From: Talinum fruticosum
Lineage: Eukaryota > Streptophyta > Magnoliopsida > Caryophyllales > Talinaceae
DNA length: 64,000 nt
Direction: 5' to 3'
Assembly: GCA_021018815.1 (NCBI GenBank)
Contig: JAITYX010000010.1
Span: forward strand, 744,001 to 808,000
Part shown: positions 33,909 to 44,224 of the stretch, piece after piece
Layout of the letters: each line of letters begins with the position of its first letter
Position numbering within the stretch: position 1 is the stretch's first letter
Notes under the pieces: generated by a model
What the model was told of the DNA's origin: nothing
Database searches by the model: none
Seen by the model: only the letters and a program-made list of their open reading frames with translations
Made by a program: the position numbers and the translations under genes

Positions 33909-35189
33909 TGATGTGTAGTGGCGGAAGCAAAGAAAATGGATAGAAAACCGCAAGGTACACAACCGGGCAGAATGCAGCCTGACTGCGCAGTCTTGGGGAA
34001 TCAGGTGAAAGGTGGGGCAAAAGTGCTTGGTCTTGGCTGAAATTTGGTGGGGAGAAAGGTAACTGGTAAATGAAGATCGTGACCGAGTTTCGTTGAATTT
34101 GGGTAAGGGGAACTCCCTGAACAGATAGCCTGAAGTTGATGTAACCGGCTGGCTGTACAGACAGACACCCTTTGTTTGGTTTCGGTGTGGAGGATGGAGA
34201 TGTTCTTGGATGGAGCTGAAAATTGGAGGAATGGAAGTAGATGGACAGGAAGGATTGTGGTTAAAATTTGGAGTAAAATGGCTGGGTAGATTGTGAGATA
34301 TGAATTGGTGAAGTGAGGGGATAAAACCAAGGTCCTAGCTCGGATACGTAAACACCACCGAGTAAGAACCGAGGGGCACCTTCAATCTGTCCGGATACAG
34401 AAACACCACCGGGAGATTGGAAGGACTCAAAGGACACCACCTAGCTGCCACACTAGGATACAGCAATGAGAATTCCAAAGGGTGAGCAAATCCAGCTCGA
34501 GTATAAACTCATATATTTCATCAAAGGTGTATTACAATGAAGCACATGAGCTGATTATATAATGCCTAGCTATGGCATTTTACATAACCGAATGCAAGCT
34601 GAAAGTATAACAGAATTCAAGCTGAAAATAATGCAAAAACAAAATGCTAACTAACAATATTCCTTTCCCTCCCTCCAAGCCAAGCTAGGGTGAATTCTAG
34701 CCAAGCATTTCAAAATTGGGAACATGTGGCTACGGCTTGTTTTCCCCTTCTCCAAGCTCTTTGATTCTTGATGCTTCTAGAATGCTTAGTCATCATCTTC
34801 TTTTGTAGCTCATCATTCGGCTAAGGCATCCTCATGGACCGAGCATGTTTTAAGCATCAACTTATTTATGTGCCATGAGCATAACATAGCAACATTCCCG
34901 GCCTTGATTAGAACAAACCTTCTTGCTTGACCATGGAGGCTTTAGGTGGCTACTTTCACTAATCTTCTCAACTAAATTGGTAATCAATTATTTATAAACA
35001 AAATCATAAGAACTTTAATGATTTTGAAACCCATCATCCCCGGGATCCACTAACATCAAGCGCTTGTATTTTGAGCCCTTCCCCTTGATCATGGAGTAAG
35101 CAAACATTTCCGGCTGAACACTAAACATACAAAGCTTCTTAACATGAATATCATTCAGCTCAAAACAGAAGGCTGCCCACTTTCCATCA
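33909..35189 (-). repeat. T 5' LTR
   Basis: Matches 30165-31445 almost base for base. Confidence 0.96.
34327..34462 (-). other. Triple-hairpin leader domain, T 5' LTR
   Basis: Identical to the T 3' LTR copy. Confidence 0.85.
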
Positions 35190-35194
35190 CTTCT

Positions 35195-35408
35195 TCCTTC
35201 TCATCTTATAGGCATTCCACCAAGTGAGGGCATGACTCATCAACTTAGACTTAACAATCTCAACCTTCTCATGCTCTTCTAATCTCAAATTTTCAAAGGC
35301 TTCTTCAACCTTGATGAACCAACTAGAAAAGAGATCTTGTTGGCCATAAAATTTAGGCACAAATAGATTAGCCAACTCAAAATTAGAAGGAGCCATTTCA
35401 TCTCTCAA
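35195..35408 (-). pseudogene. U3 gag N-terminal part
   Basis: Begins at 35408; FELANLFVPKFYGQQDLFSSWF and TWWNAYKMRRKK. Its continuation is on the other side of T at 30159 and below. Homologous to the first 85 residues of U1 gag. Confidence 0.75.
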
Positions 35409-35530
35409 AACCCAAATGCCAAGTGGTGTTCACAGTTGTGAAAGAAAAATGGGCAGAAAATGTTTTGTGGTTTTGGTTTTTGTGGATGGATATGGTTAGG
35501 GAAGCTATTCACCCAAGGAAATCAGAACTT

Positions 35531-35542
35531 GCTCTGATACCA
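35531..35542 (-). other. U3 primer-binding site (initiator Met tRNA)
   Basis: GCTCTGATACCA on plus, TGGTATCAGAGC in element sense; 4 bp from the LTR start at 35547. Confidence 0.95.
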
Positions 35543-36185
35543 AAGTTGATGTATAGTGGCACGCTGTAATACCATGTTGGTGTTTAGCTAGGGTAGATGG
35601 AAAAGTGGGTAGAAAAGTGGTTAAAGTGCAAAGAAGAAAAACCGAGCGGAATGGCCTTCTTCGATGCGGTCTTAGGAGATCAGAGTGATGGAAGGGTAAA
35701 TGGTGGAATTTGGACATGAACTTTGGAAGGGGAGTTCTTGCGGAGGTTAGGAAGGGCTTGTAAAAGTTGGAGTTCATTCAAGGTCGGGATCACCTTGAAC
35801 TAAAGGCAAACAGAAAGTCTCGCTGGGCTGCTGTCCAGAATGAGGCTCTTTGTTTCTTTTGGAGGTGGGGGTCGGTAGAGTGCTTAGATAGAGTTGAAAT
35901 TTGGAGGGGAAGCACTGGAGGGAGTTGGGAAGAGGTGGTAAAAATTGGGGCTTCATTCGAGGTTAGGGTCACCTCAAACTTATGGCTCAAAGTTTGTCTC
36001 GCTGGGCTGGAGTCCGAATGACGAGCTCTAGGTGTTTTGATGGAGGGGGTCGGACGGGTGCTTGGATTGAGCTGAGATTTGAGGGGGTGACGCAACTCAT
36101 CCAGAGAGGTATGGGTGAAATTTGGAATGAAGGGGTTTATATTTTTGGAGTTTTGGATTTTTGAAGTTCGGTAACCGAGATAGTA

Positions 36186-36317
36186 CCAAGGTTCTCAAGG
36201 ATACAGACAACACCACCTTGAAAAGTCTTGGGGCACCTCTCGCTTGGCTAGATACGAAACACCACTAGCTAGCTTAAGGACTCAAAGGACACCACCAAGT
36301 TGCCAAACTTGGATACA
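36186..36317 (-). other. Triple-hairpin leader domain, U3 5' LTR
   Basis: H3 CAAGG/CCTTG (36196, 36215). H2 CTAG/CTAG near 36248-36268. H1 CCAAGT/ACTTGG (36295, 36307). Confidence 0.75.
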
Positions 36318-37173
36318 GCATTTGAGAATTCAAAGGGGAACGAGTAATCCAACTCGTACGAGCAATCCAACTCAAGGTTCATATATTCATCATCAAAGTT
36401 GTTTTACATGGCTGAATGGTAGTGCTATTTATAGGAAATAAAACATGTTAAAAATTAATAAAGCTAAAACATAATCTAAGGCCTAAAAGAGAGATTACAA
36501 GATCAATGGTATAAAATGTATTAGCCCCTTTTCCAAGCCAACTTTTAGGAACATGTGGCTAGAATGAGAGTTAACTCTAGCCAAGTATTTTCCTTCCCCT
36601 TGTGCAAGCAAGCTTGTCATAGGTCTAACACATGCTTCCTTCCACTAGAGATGATGCTTGGAAATCTTCTAGAAGCTCCCTTGTGCCAACCACGCCTCTC
36701 ACTCTTAGGTTGTCCATTCGGATGGTCTGAACATGGTTCATTCGGCCCTTGAAGAAAAATGACATCCGAACATGGCTCAGCTTACATGGTATTTATAATG
36801 CATCAAAATAAAGCATTTGACAAAGCTAAAACAAAACCAAAAATCTAAAAATAAGCTTTCCCCTTTTCCAAGCTAGAGGAGGATGTGTTGGATGATTTTT
36901 GGCCAAGCATTTGTGAAGCTAGGAACATGTAGACGTGAGCTTCTTTCCCCTTGTGCAAGCTTATTTCTCATTTGTCCAACAAGCAATATTCCCTCCACTA
37001 TTGGTAGTGCTCCAAGATATTTCTAGAATGCTTCTATTTTCGGCCAAAGCTTCATGGTGTAGAAAATATAAACCGTCCTCTTGTGCACCGAATAACATGA
37101 AACATGTCTTAACATGCTTGGATGTCATATTGCACCAAGTGAGCTAGAATGGAGATTTTAGGTGTTCAACTTA

Positions 37174-38400
37174 TGATGTGTAGTGGCGGAAGCAAAGAAA
37201 AGGAGAGAAAACCGCAAGGTACACAACCGGGCAGAATGCAGCCTGATTGCGCAGTCTTGGGAGATCGGGTGAAAGGTGGGGCAAAAGTTCTTGGTCTTGG
37301 CTGAAATTTGGTGGGGAAGTAGGTAACTGGTGAAGGAAGATTGTGACCAACTTTCGTTAAATTTGGATAAGGGAAACTCCCTGAACAGATAGCCTGAAGT
37401 TGATGCAACCGGCTGGCTGTACGACAGGACACCCTTTGTTTGGTTTCGATGTGGAGGATGGAGATGTTCTTGGATGGAGCTGAAAATTGGAGGAATGGAA
37501 GTAGATGGACGGGAAGGATTGTGGTTAAAATTTGGAGTGAAATGGATGGGCAGATTGTGAGATATGAGGCGGCAAAGTGAGGGATAGAACATTGACTCGG
37601 GCTCGGATACAGCAACACCACCGAGTGAATCAAGGGGCGCTCCTAAGCGATCCGGATACAGCAACACCACCGGGACTTGGGAGACTCAAAGGACACCACC
37701 GTGATGCCAAGCACGGATACAGCTTTGAGAATTTAGAAACGAGCAATCCAGCTCAAGAGTTTAAACTCATATATATTCATCAAAAGGTGTATTACAATGG
37801 AGCATAGGTGCTGAATATATAATGCTTCATGTGAGCATTTACATAACCGAATCCAAGCTGAAAAATAAAGCAAAACAAAATGCTAACTAATTAGATGCTT
37901 TCCTCCTCTCCAAGTTAAGCTTGAAGAATTTCTAGCCAAGTATTGTTTGATAGGGAACATGTGGCCAAGATTTGTTGCCCCTTCTCCAAGCTCTCTTCTA
38001 ACCACCTTCCACTAGTGGTAGTGCCTTCTAGAATGCTCTAGCTTAGTGTTCTTGGCAGCTCCATGTGATGCATGACCATAAACCCTTCGGCCCTCCCTTG
38101 GACCGACCCTCATGACATGAATTTATTTATGTTCAAAGCACTTAAGATAATAATATTTGTATCATTGCTTGTTTGTACTTGGCCGATCATTCCTAGCTTA
38201 ACCATGGAAATTTGGTGAGCTTGATTTCTCAACTATCTCCCTTAACACCTTGATTTATTTATGAACAAATAATCAATGATCATCCTCCCGGCTCGATCGA
38301 CATTATGCGCATGAGAAATAACAGCATTCCCGGTTGTTTTGCATTCATGTTGAGCTGAACATTTTCTGTCTTCTTACCCATGGCTGGCCACTTTCCATCA
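37174..38400 (-). mobile_element. Solo LTR, family T (T3)
   Basis: TGATGTGTAGTGG...CTTTCCATCA, 1227 bp, TSD ACTTA at 37169-37173 and 38401-38405. Confidence 0.95.
37590..37722 (-). other. Triple-hairpin leader domain, T3
   Basis: H3 CTCGG/CCGAG. H2 CTCCTAAG/CTTGGGAG (37640, 37676): compared with T1 and T5, paired positions differ in both arms. H1 CCGTG/CACGG (37699, 37712). Confidence 0.8.
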
Positions 38401-38637
38401 ACTTAGTTCTTCTTGTAGCAGCGCTAGTAGTTCTCTTTTATGACTCATTTATTTATGTACTAATAGACATTAAAAGATAATACTCGTGGCTCTTCAATCC
38501 TCGGTTTCAACGCGTATCATGAGGATTATCATAGGAAATTCAAGTGCCCAAAATTGATTCCCGCGTATGCTTTTCTCTCCTTATAGTTTAGCTTTCAACC
38601 CATGGCCCTTGGCAGCCCACTCTCCATCATGATCATA

Positions 38638-39060
38638 AAGCTCCCTATATGAGCTATGTTGGTGGGGCAACCCGCTCCCATGTGAACATCAACTACGGAA
38701 AATGGGCTAACATCCCTGATTCCATTAAGGAGAAACCTTTGGAATGATATTAAGGTAAATGAACTACATCTCAACTTAGTATTGCAACTTATATTATAAA
38801 TGGTTAATATATATGTACTAATGCATATTATTCTTGTGTTTTAGAGAACGTTCAACTTGAATGTTAATGAATCTAAGATCCCCTCCATGAAACACAAGAC
38901 CCTCATGTCGACTGACAGTAAAAGTTTAGAGGCTTCAAATATTGCATTGCCGCTATATGGGTCTACAAAACAAAGGAGATAAAACAAGAAGGTAGACCCT
39001 AAGAGGTCTACAATTGTATCACCAAGGAGGACTAGAGATCGTTTCAATCACTTGTCACCT
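38638..39060 (+). pseudogene. CACTA1 5' exons (transposase-associated protein)
   Basis: Exon-like segment with GGATRSHVNINYGKWANIPD before a GT donor near 38754, then a second segment (FNLNVNESKIPSM) near 38847. This resembles the N-terminal part of plant Ptta/En/Spm-type proteins. Stops interrupt the second segment; the true start is lost. Confidence 0.45.
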
Positions 39061-39419
39061 CTCGGGAATACATAGTAATTTCATTACTTTGATACTTTTT
39101 TGATACTACATCATAAATGATTGTATAAGAAATTAATGGGTAGCTCTAAGGAGAAAATAGAGGGTTTGAATAGTATGCAACTTCATTCAATATTCGATCT
39201 CATATAAAAATAACATGATGTTGGTTTTTTATAAATATAAGTGGTGAGATATACTTGAGAAGGGCAGATCTAGAGGACAATGAGAGGGGAATTGTCTTAT
39301 GCACTGATATTTTCGGTGTCGAATTGATATAAAAAGGAAGAAATTTTCAGTGATATATACAATTATTTTTGATTTAAGTGTTATGCACTCGATATTTTCG
39401 TTGTCTTAATTACTTGCAC

Positions 39420-40205
39420 GAGCAATAGGTGAAGCCAACCGGAAGAGGATTACGAGCAATGCGTACCCTTACGTGATGTCATGTGGGGATACGCCAAATT
39501 GGAGGAGAGGTTGCACAAGCAAAAGCCCGAAAAACTTCAAACCACATCCGGTGAAGGTTCCACCATAGACACTTCACAACTCGTTGTCGATAGGGACGAG
39601 CTATGGGTTAAAGGAAGAAAGAAGAAAGATAGAACCTTCACTACGACCAATGTAGATTCTATTGCATGCAGTGACTCGTGAGTTTTTAACTATTTCCTTT
39701 ATTATTTTGAGAACTTCTCGGTTTTAATATTTATGAATTGTCAAATGATAATTTTATTTTTCTTCTTACAGGAGTCTTTCTCAAAGACATTGACTTCGAA
39801 GTCGCTAACACCACCGGGAGGAGGGACAAGCTAGTCATGGCCCTTCAAAGAGATGAGCATCTCGGTCGTGTTTAAGCCGTCGTTGGCGGGGTGAGGATAG
39901 TTAAGCACTTTGGGGATAGGAAGAAGTGCCCCGTCTCTTCCAGCCAAGCACATATCGAGTCCCAAATGGCCCAAATGAGGTCCCAAATGCCGTCCCAAAT
40001 GTAGTCCCAAATGTCCCAAATGGTGGCTGCACAAATGGAAGAGATGAGGGCGTAGATGTGGGCAGAGATGCAGGCCCGGATGCATGCCTAAATGCAGGCC
40101 CGGATGAGGGCATACATCGCTAATATGGGTATGCCGGTACCTAGAACTTCGATGATTTACGTTCATTTTTACCCCAAACACCGGCGAGCGTGAACACGAG
40201 CTCAC
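39420..40205 (+). pseudogene. CACTA1 middle exons with Met-Gln repeat
   Basis: 39481-39681 encodes YAKLEERLHKQKPEKLQTTS and DELWVKGRKKKDRTF, typical of the plant transposase-associated (Transposase_24-type) protein, ending at a GTGAGT donor near 39678. After an acceptor near 39770 comes a run of short Q-M units (QMAQMRSQM..., 39958-40110), the Met-rich coiled region common in these proteins, here broken by several TAG codons. Confidence 0.6.
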
Positions 40206-40639
40206 CCATAGACCAATTTGAAGTTCTAGCCAAGGTAATTCAGATTTTGCAACCTAATTATATTTACATGCATGTTTATATTTTGATTAATTGTTGTATA
40301 ATCTTGTTGAATAATTACTTATAGTATGTTATTGTTGTTTCGATTGATAGTGTCGTTATTTACATGTATGTTTATATTTTGACTAATTAGTGTATAATAT
40401 TATTGAATGAATGGTGTACATTGTGTGGTTGTTGCATAACTCCGGCGTGTGGCCGTTGAGTAATTACTTATTTAGTATGTTTTTATTGTTTCGGATGAGG
40501 GTCATTATCCCAAGAAAATGTTTACTTTTAAGGGAAACACTGTCCGTTTACTTTCAGGATTTTTAGGTTTAACTTATATGTCAAAGGTTATACCATGATT
40601 GTAATTATTATACTTATTCTTATGCAACCAAAAAGTGCA

Positions 40640-42290
40640 AGCTAGCTTCTCATCACCCTCCCCGAGAGCATGTTGTGGCATTGGGTGTTGTTTTCCTGTG
40701 GACGACAGATATTTTCGTTCACGGGACACCCTTGCAACTAATGAGGTGAGGGTGAGTGTGAAAGAGGTCATGCACGGGAAAGGCGAGTGTGAGTTGCCGA
40801 TCCGAGGATCGAACCCCCACGCTATTGACGACGCAGATCAACACTTTTCTTCGTTGGCGTAAGAGTTTGGTTATCCTCACTATGGTAATTCATTTTTATT
40901 AAAAATATTTTTTTCATCTGTTGTTAATATCACATGTATATATTTCTCATTTTTTTCTTAATTATTCACTAAGATATCGGGGACAAATCCGAGAGTGGGA
41001 TGAAGGGCGCCAGTGACACAAGCAAATGTTCAATAGCGCCCGTTCGTCCTTTGAAGAAGTCTTCTCTCAAGTCCATTAAGGAATCCGGCACGAATTGGTG
41101 TACTACTCTAGAAAGTTATGTGAAGACTCTGTCACCGGAGGAACCATTCATCCGTAGCACGCCGAGCAACGTGTTTGGGTAACGTGAAGGGGATACGCTA
41201 GTCTATGTCTTCCCGGATGACATACTGCAATTTTTGCACATGGAGAATACTGGCATATCCACTATTATGCTTCGCATGATGTGAGTTAATATATTCATAA
41301 TCAGTTTTTTTAATATTAATTTCAATTTCTAACCGCATACAGTTAATAGGTAAGGTGGCTACACGAGATTGAGAAGGACTTCGTTCGGTTTCTAAATCCT
41401 AATTCCATTATTCAAGGAGTTGGGAGAATCATGAAGAATGAGTGACCTATATCTTCGACGTCATGAAACATACTGCGGAGGATAAAACATGGTACATGGC
41501 GGCATTCAATGAGAGGTGAGTGTACAAATAATGAACTAATTAACCGACATTTTTATATGGTATTAGACATACTTATATAAAAATGTGTTAATCGTGGTTA
41601 TTTAGCCACCATTTGATGCTTGCTACCCTATATCCAAGGGCTAATATCATCTACTGGTTTGATCCTTTGGGTTGTGATGTGAGGGAAGATATCAAGGACG
41701 TCGTTAAGTCGTGAGTTCATACATTTAATCATTTTATGCTGTTTTGTTAATTAGTAATCGTTCAATGGTATGTCTAACTTGAATTTTATTTTTCCGATTG
41801 AAAAATAGTGCTCTAATGCATTTTTATTATGGCGGAGGTGTCAAAGACAAACGAGTGAAATCAATGCCACTAATTATCCCCATCAAGGTGAGGTTCTTTT
41901 GGTTATTAGAATCTACATTAATTGTTTTTCATTTCATATTACTTGGTAGCTATATAAGGTACTAATTAATTCTCTATGTGTTGGCAATCTATTTTATTAT
42001 TGTAGTGCCATATACAGCCGAGGAACGTGAAGCGCGACTTCTACATTCTCAAGTACATGAAAGAAATTGTGACCGAACTCGATTTAAATTCTAGTCCCAA
42101 AGAGGTATACTTGCACTTGTAATTGATTATATTTTCAGCTTGAAAAACACTTGCACTTGACCTAATTAATATGACTTTTACAACATTGGTTACAATATAT
42201 CCCGCGAAAGAAGCCACCCACTCCCTATACAGATGAAGTGCTTAACAAGTTAATAACAAGTTTGGGCAGAGTTTGTATATAACCGTATAA
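40640..42290 (+). pseudogene. CACTA1 Ulp1-type protease exons
   Basis: Exons with matching splice sites (donors near 41516, 41710, 41889 and 42104; acceptors near 41605, 41808 and 42003). Product pieces: FLNPNSIIQGVGRIM, MLATLYPRANIIYWFDPLG (His and Asp region), MHFYYGGGVKDKRVKS, QPRNVKRDFYILKYMKEIV and PRKKPPTPYTDEVLNKL. This is the C48 (Ulp1) fold seen in many CACTA elements. The expected catalytic Cys in the ECGFY context reads KRDFY here, so the protease is dead. Confidence 0.65.
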
Positions 42291-42411
42291 AGAAATATGT
42301 ATATATTTACAGTTATTCTTCATTATTTGATTGGTCAAGTTTGTAATTTTAATTCTCATACAATTATAAGTATATATGTACACAGGTATATATATTTTTA
42401 CATTGTCTTGT

Positions 42412-42416
<5 letters not shown>

Positions 42417-42484
<68 letters not shown>
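42417..42484. repeat. (TA)n microsatellite
   Basis: About 68 bp of nearly pure TA with isolated TACA and TGTA variants. It opens spurious Tyr-Ile frames on both strands. Confidence 0.95.
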
Positions 42485-42637
42485 AAATGTGATGAGTATG
42501 TTGTTTTGTATATATTCTCATTAAGAGTGTATTAGATTTGTGGTTTGTATTATAAAAGGTTATATATGATTTGTACTTGTACATAGGGAAAGCAACACAT
42601 GAGAAAAATTATTTTTTAAAAAAAACCAGACCTATTA

Positions 42638-43842
42638 TGATGGACATTTCCATACAAGTCAAATGACCAAGAGTCAAGGGGTTTCTCAAGTTGAAGCATA
42701 AAAGGAGTCAAGCTTATTTTTACACCAAAAACTCCTATGCTAGTCCAAAAGTGCAAGCCAAGCCAAGGATGGAAGAGATTGTTAAAGGCCTTGAGAATTG
42801 TCATTCAAAGACAATTAACACATAAATAAATGTTGCCAAACGAGTAGAGCAAGATATGCATCAAAGACGGTCCAAAAATACCTAAAGGGTATTTTAGGCA
42901 GATTTTGTTCATGCTGAATTTTATGGCCGAAAATGTCATGCTTGGTCAAGAGTCAATGGCCAAACCTTCAAGGCTCAAGGAGAATTCTAGAAGCATCAAG
43001 AATTGAGAAGCTTGGGAAAGGGGAAAACAAGCCACATCCACATGTTCCCAATTTTGCAAATACTTGGCTAGAATTCCTCCTAGCTTAACTTGGAGGAGGG
43101 GAAAGAATCTTGTTAGTTTTATTATCTTTTTACTTTATTTTCCAGCTTAGTTTCAGCTTTGTAAATGCCATTATGAGGCATTATATATTCAGCTAGTTAG
43201 CTATGTAAAAGAAGACTTGATGAATATATGAATTTTGAGCTTTGCTCTTTTGAGAGTGATTTCTCAACCCCTTGAATTCTCATTGCTGTATCCGAGCCTT
43301 GGCAAGCTTGGTGGTGTCCTTTGAGTCTTTACAATCCCCGGTGGTGTTTCTGTATCTGGCCAGATTGCAAAGTGCCCCTTGATTCAGCTTGGTGGTGTTT
43401 CTGTATCCAAGCCAGAATCCAGGTTCTATCCAGCGACTTCCATCAACCATATCTCCCAATCCACGAATCATCTTTTTCCCAAATTTCACACACACCATCC
43501 TACATGGGTTGAGTCCAGTTCCACCAAATTTCAGCTCAATCCAAGAAGTATCCCGTCCTCGGCACCAAAAACAAACAAAGGACCTCATCCTGGACAGCCG
43601 CCCAGCGTGACTTTCTGTTTGGCTTTGGTTCAAGGTGATCCCGACCTTGGATGCTTCCCATATTTTTACCAGCCCTTCCTAACATCCCAAATAACCTTCC
43701 CTCCAATTTTTAGCCAAAACCAAGAACATTTGACCCTCTTTTCACCCTTTTCCCCAGACCCGCACTTGCAGACCCTATTCTGTCCGGTTGCATTTTCTTG
43801 GGTTTTTCCTTCTTCTTTTGCTTCCGCTCCCACTACACATCA
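42638..43842 (+). mobile_element. Solo LTR, family T (T4)
   Basis: TGATGGACATTTCC...CACTACACATCA, 1205 bp, TSD TATTA at 42633-42637 and 43843-43847. Removing it restores a CACTA subterminal repeat CCTATTACTACG. Confidence 0.95.
43288..43424 (+). other. Triple-hairpin leader domain, T4
   Basis: H1 CCGAGC/GCTTGG (43292, 43306). H2 outer CTTTACAATC/GATTGCAAAG (43327, 43363). H3 GCTTGG/CCAAGC (43387, 43407), outer GATTC/GAATC. Confidence 0.8.
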
Positions 43843-44224
43843 TATTACTACGATTCTTAAGGCATAACTGTAGTAAAAGGTCCGATTGGAGGCATATGAC
43901 TACAGTTCTTCACCTGAATCGTAGTCATATGCTTATCTATGACGACAGTTCTTCATCTCAATCATCGTCATAGGTTCTCTATAATAAATTATTTCAACTA
44001 CGAGAGGAAGGCCTATTACGATGGTTTAGATTAAGAAACCGTCGTCATAGATAAGCATATGACTACGGTTTTTCCATCTGCACCGTCGTCATATAGTGAC
44101 CTATTACTACAGTTTTGAACCGTAGTCAAAGGTGTTACATATAACGACACCCACATGCACAACGCTGGTTAACTGTAGTTAAATGTCGTTTTAACCGTAG
44201 TTGAAAGTGGTTCCTGTAGTAGTG
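43843..44224 (-). repeat. CACTA1 right subterminal and terminal repeats
   Basis: Many direct and inverted copies of TAnTACTACGGTTC / GAACCGTAGT, ending in the terminal repeat GTAGTAGTG at 44224. These are the usual transposase-binding arrays. Confidence 0.85.

Larger units (their letters stand above)
30165..35189 (-). mobile_element. T: complete young LTR retrotransposon, non-autonomous
   Basis: Two 1281-bp LTRs (30165-31445, 33909-35189) that by eye differ by only two substitutions and two 1-nt indels. TSD CTTCT at 30160-30164 and 35190-35194. Initiator-Met primer site and polypurine tract are perfect. It codes for gag, zinc knuckle, protease and an orphan C-terminal extension, but no RT, RNase H or integrase. 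The near-identical LTRs indicate recent insertion, although gag already carries frameshifts. Confidence 0.96.
25673..38629 (-). mobile_element. U3: non-autonomous gypsy-like element carrying three T insertions
   Basis: 3' LTR 25673-28499, polypurine tract at 28500 up, orphan ORF, PR-like and gag, primer site 35531-35542, 5' LTR 35547-38629. Nested inside are solo LTR T2, the complete T element and solo LTR T3. The outer flanks (GAATG left, TGATC right) are not a duplication and the right flank is CACTA1 rather than the rest of the U1 LTR, so the unit is chimeric or rearranged. Confidence 0.8.
35547..38629 (-). repeat. U3 5' LTR (contains solo T3; 3' half duplicated)
   Basis: TGATGTATAGTGG...ACTCTCCATCA. 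Two successive copies of the downstream module (about 36400-36770 and 36780-37165) make it longer than the 3' LTR, and its terminal part matches family X (59740-60038) more than the U3 3' LTR. Fossil primer site at 35563-35574. Confidence 0.75.
38630..44224 (+). mobile_element. CACTA1: CACTA (En/Spm) transposon, left end missing
   Basis: The right terminus reads CACTACTACAGGAACCACTT from 44224 inward on the minus strand. It is preceded by many subterminal CTATTACTACGGTTC-type repeats in both directions (43843-44224). The coding region is plus strand with introns. The left terminal repeat is not present; the element starts abruptly at the U3 LTR end. Confidence 0.88.

Noticed and set aside
39831..40205. 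124-codon minus-strand frame with His/Gly/Leu repeats
   Set aside because: It is the antisense shadow of the Met-Gln repeat of the plus-strand CACTA1 gene.
40795..40825. Possible tRNA end (GGATCGAACCCCCACGC)
   Set aside because: Lies inside a CACTA1 exon-like segment; no cloverleaf can be drawn.
42225..42584. Tyr/Ile-rich frames on both strands
   Set aside because: Produced by the (TA)n microsatellite.
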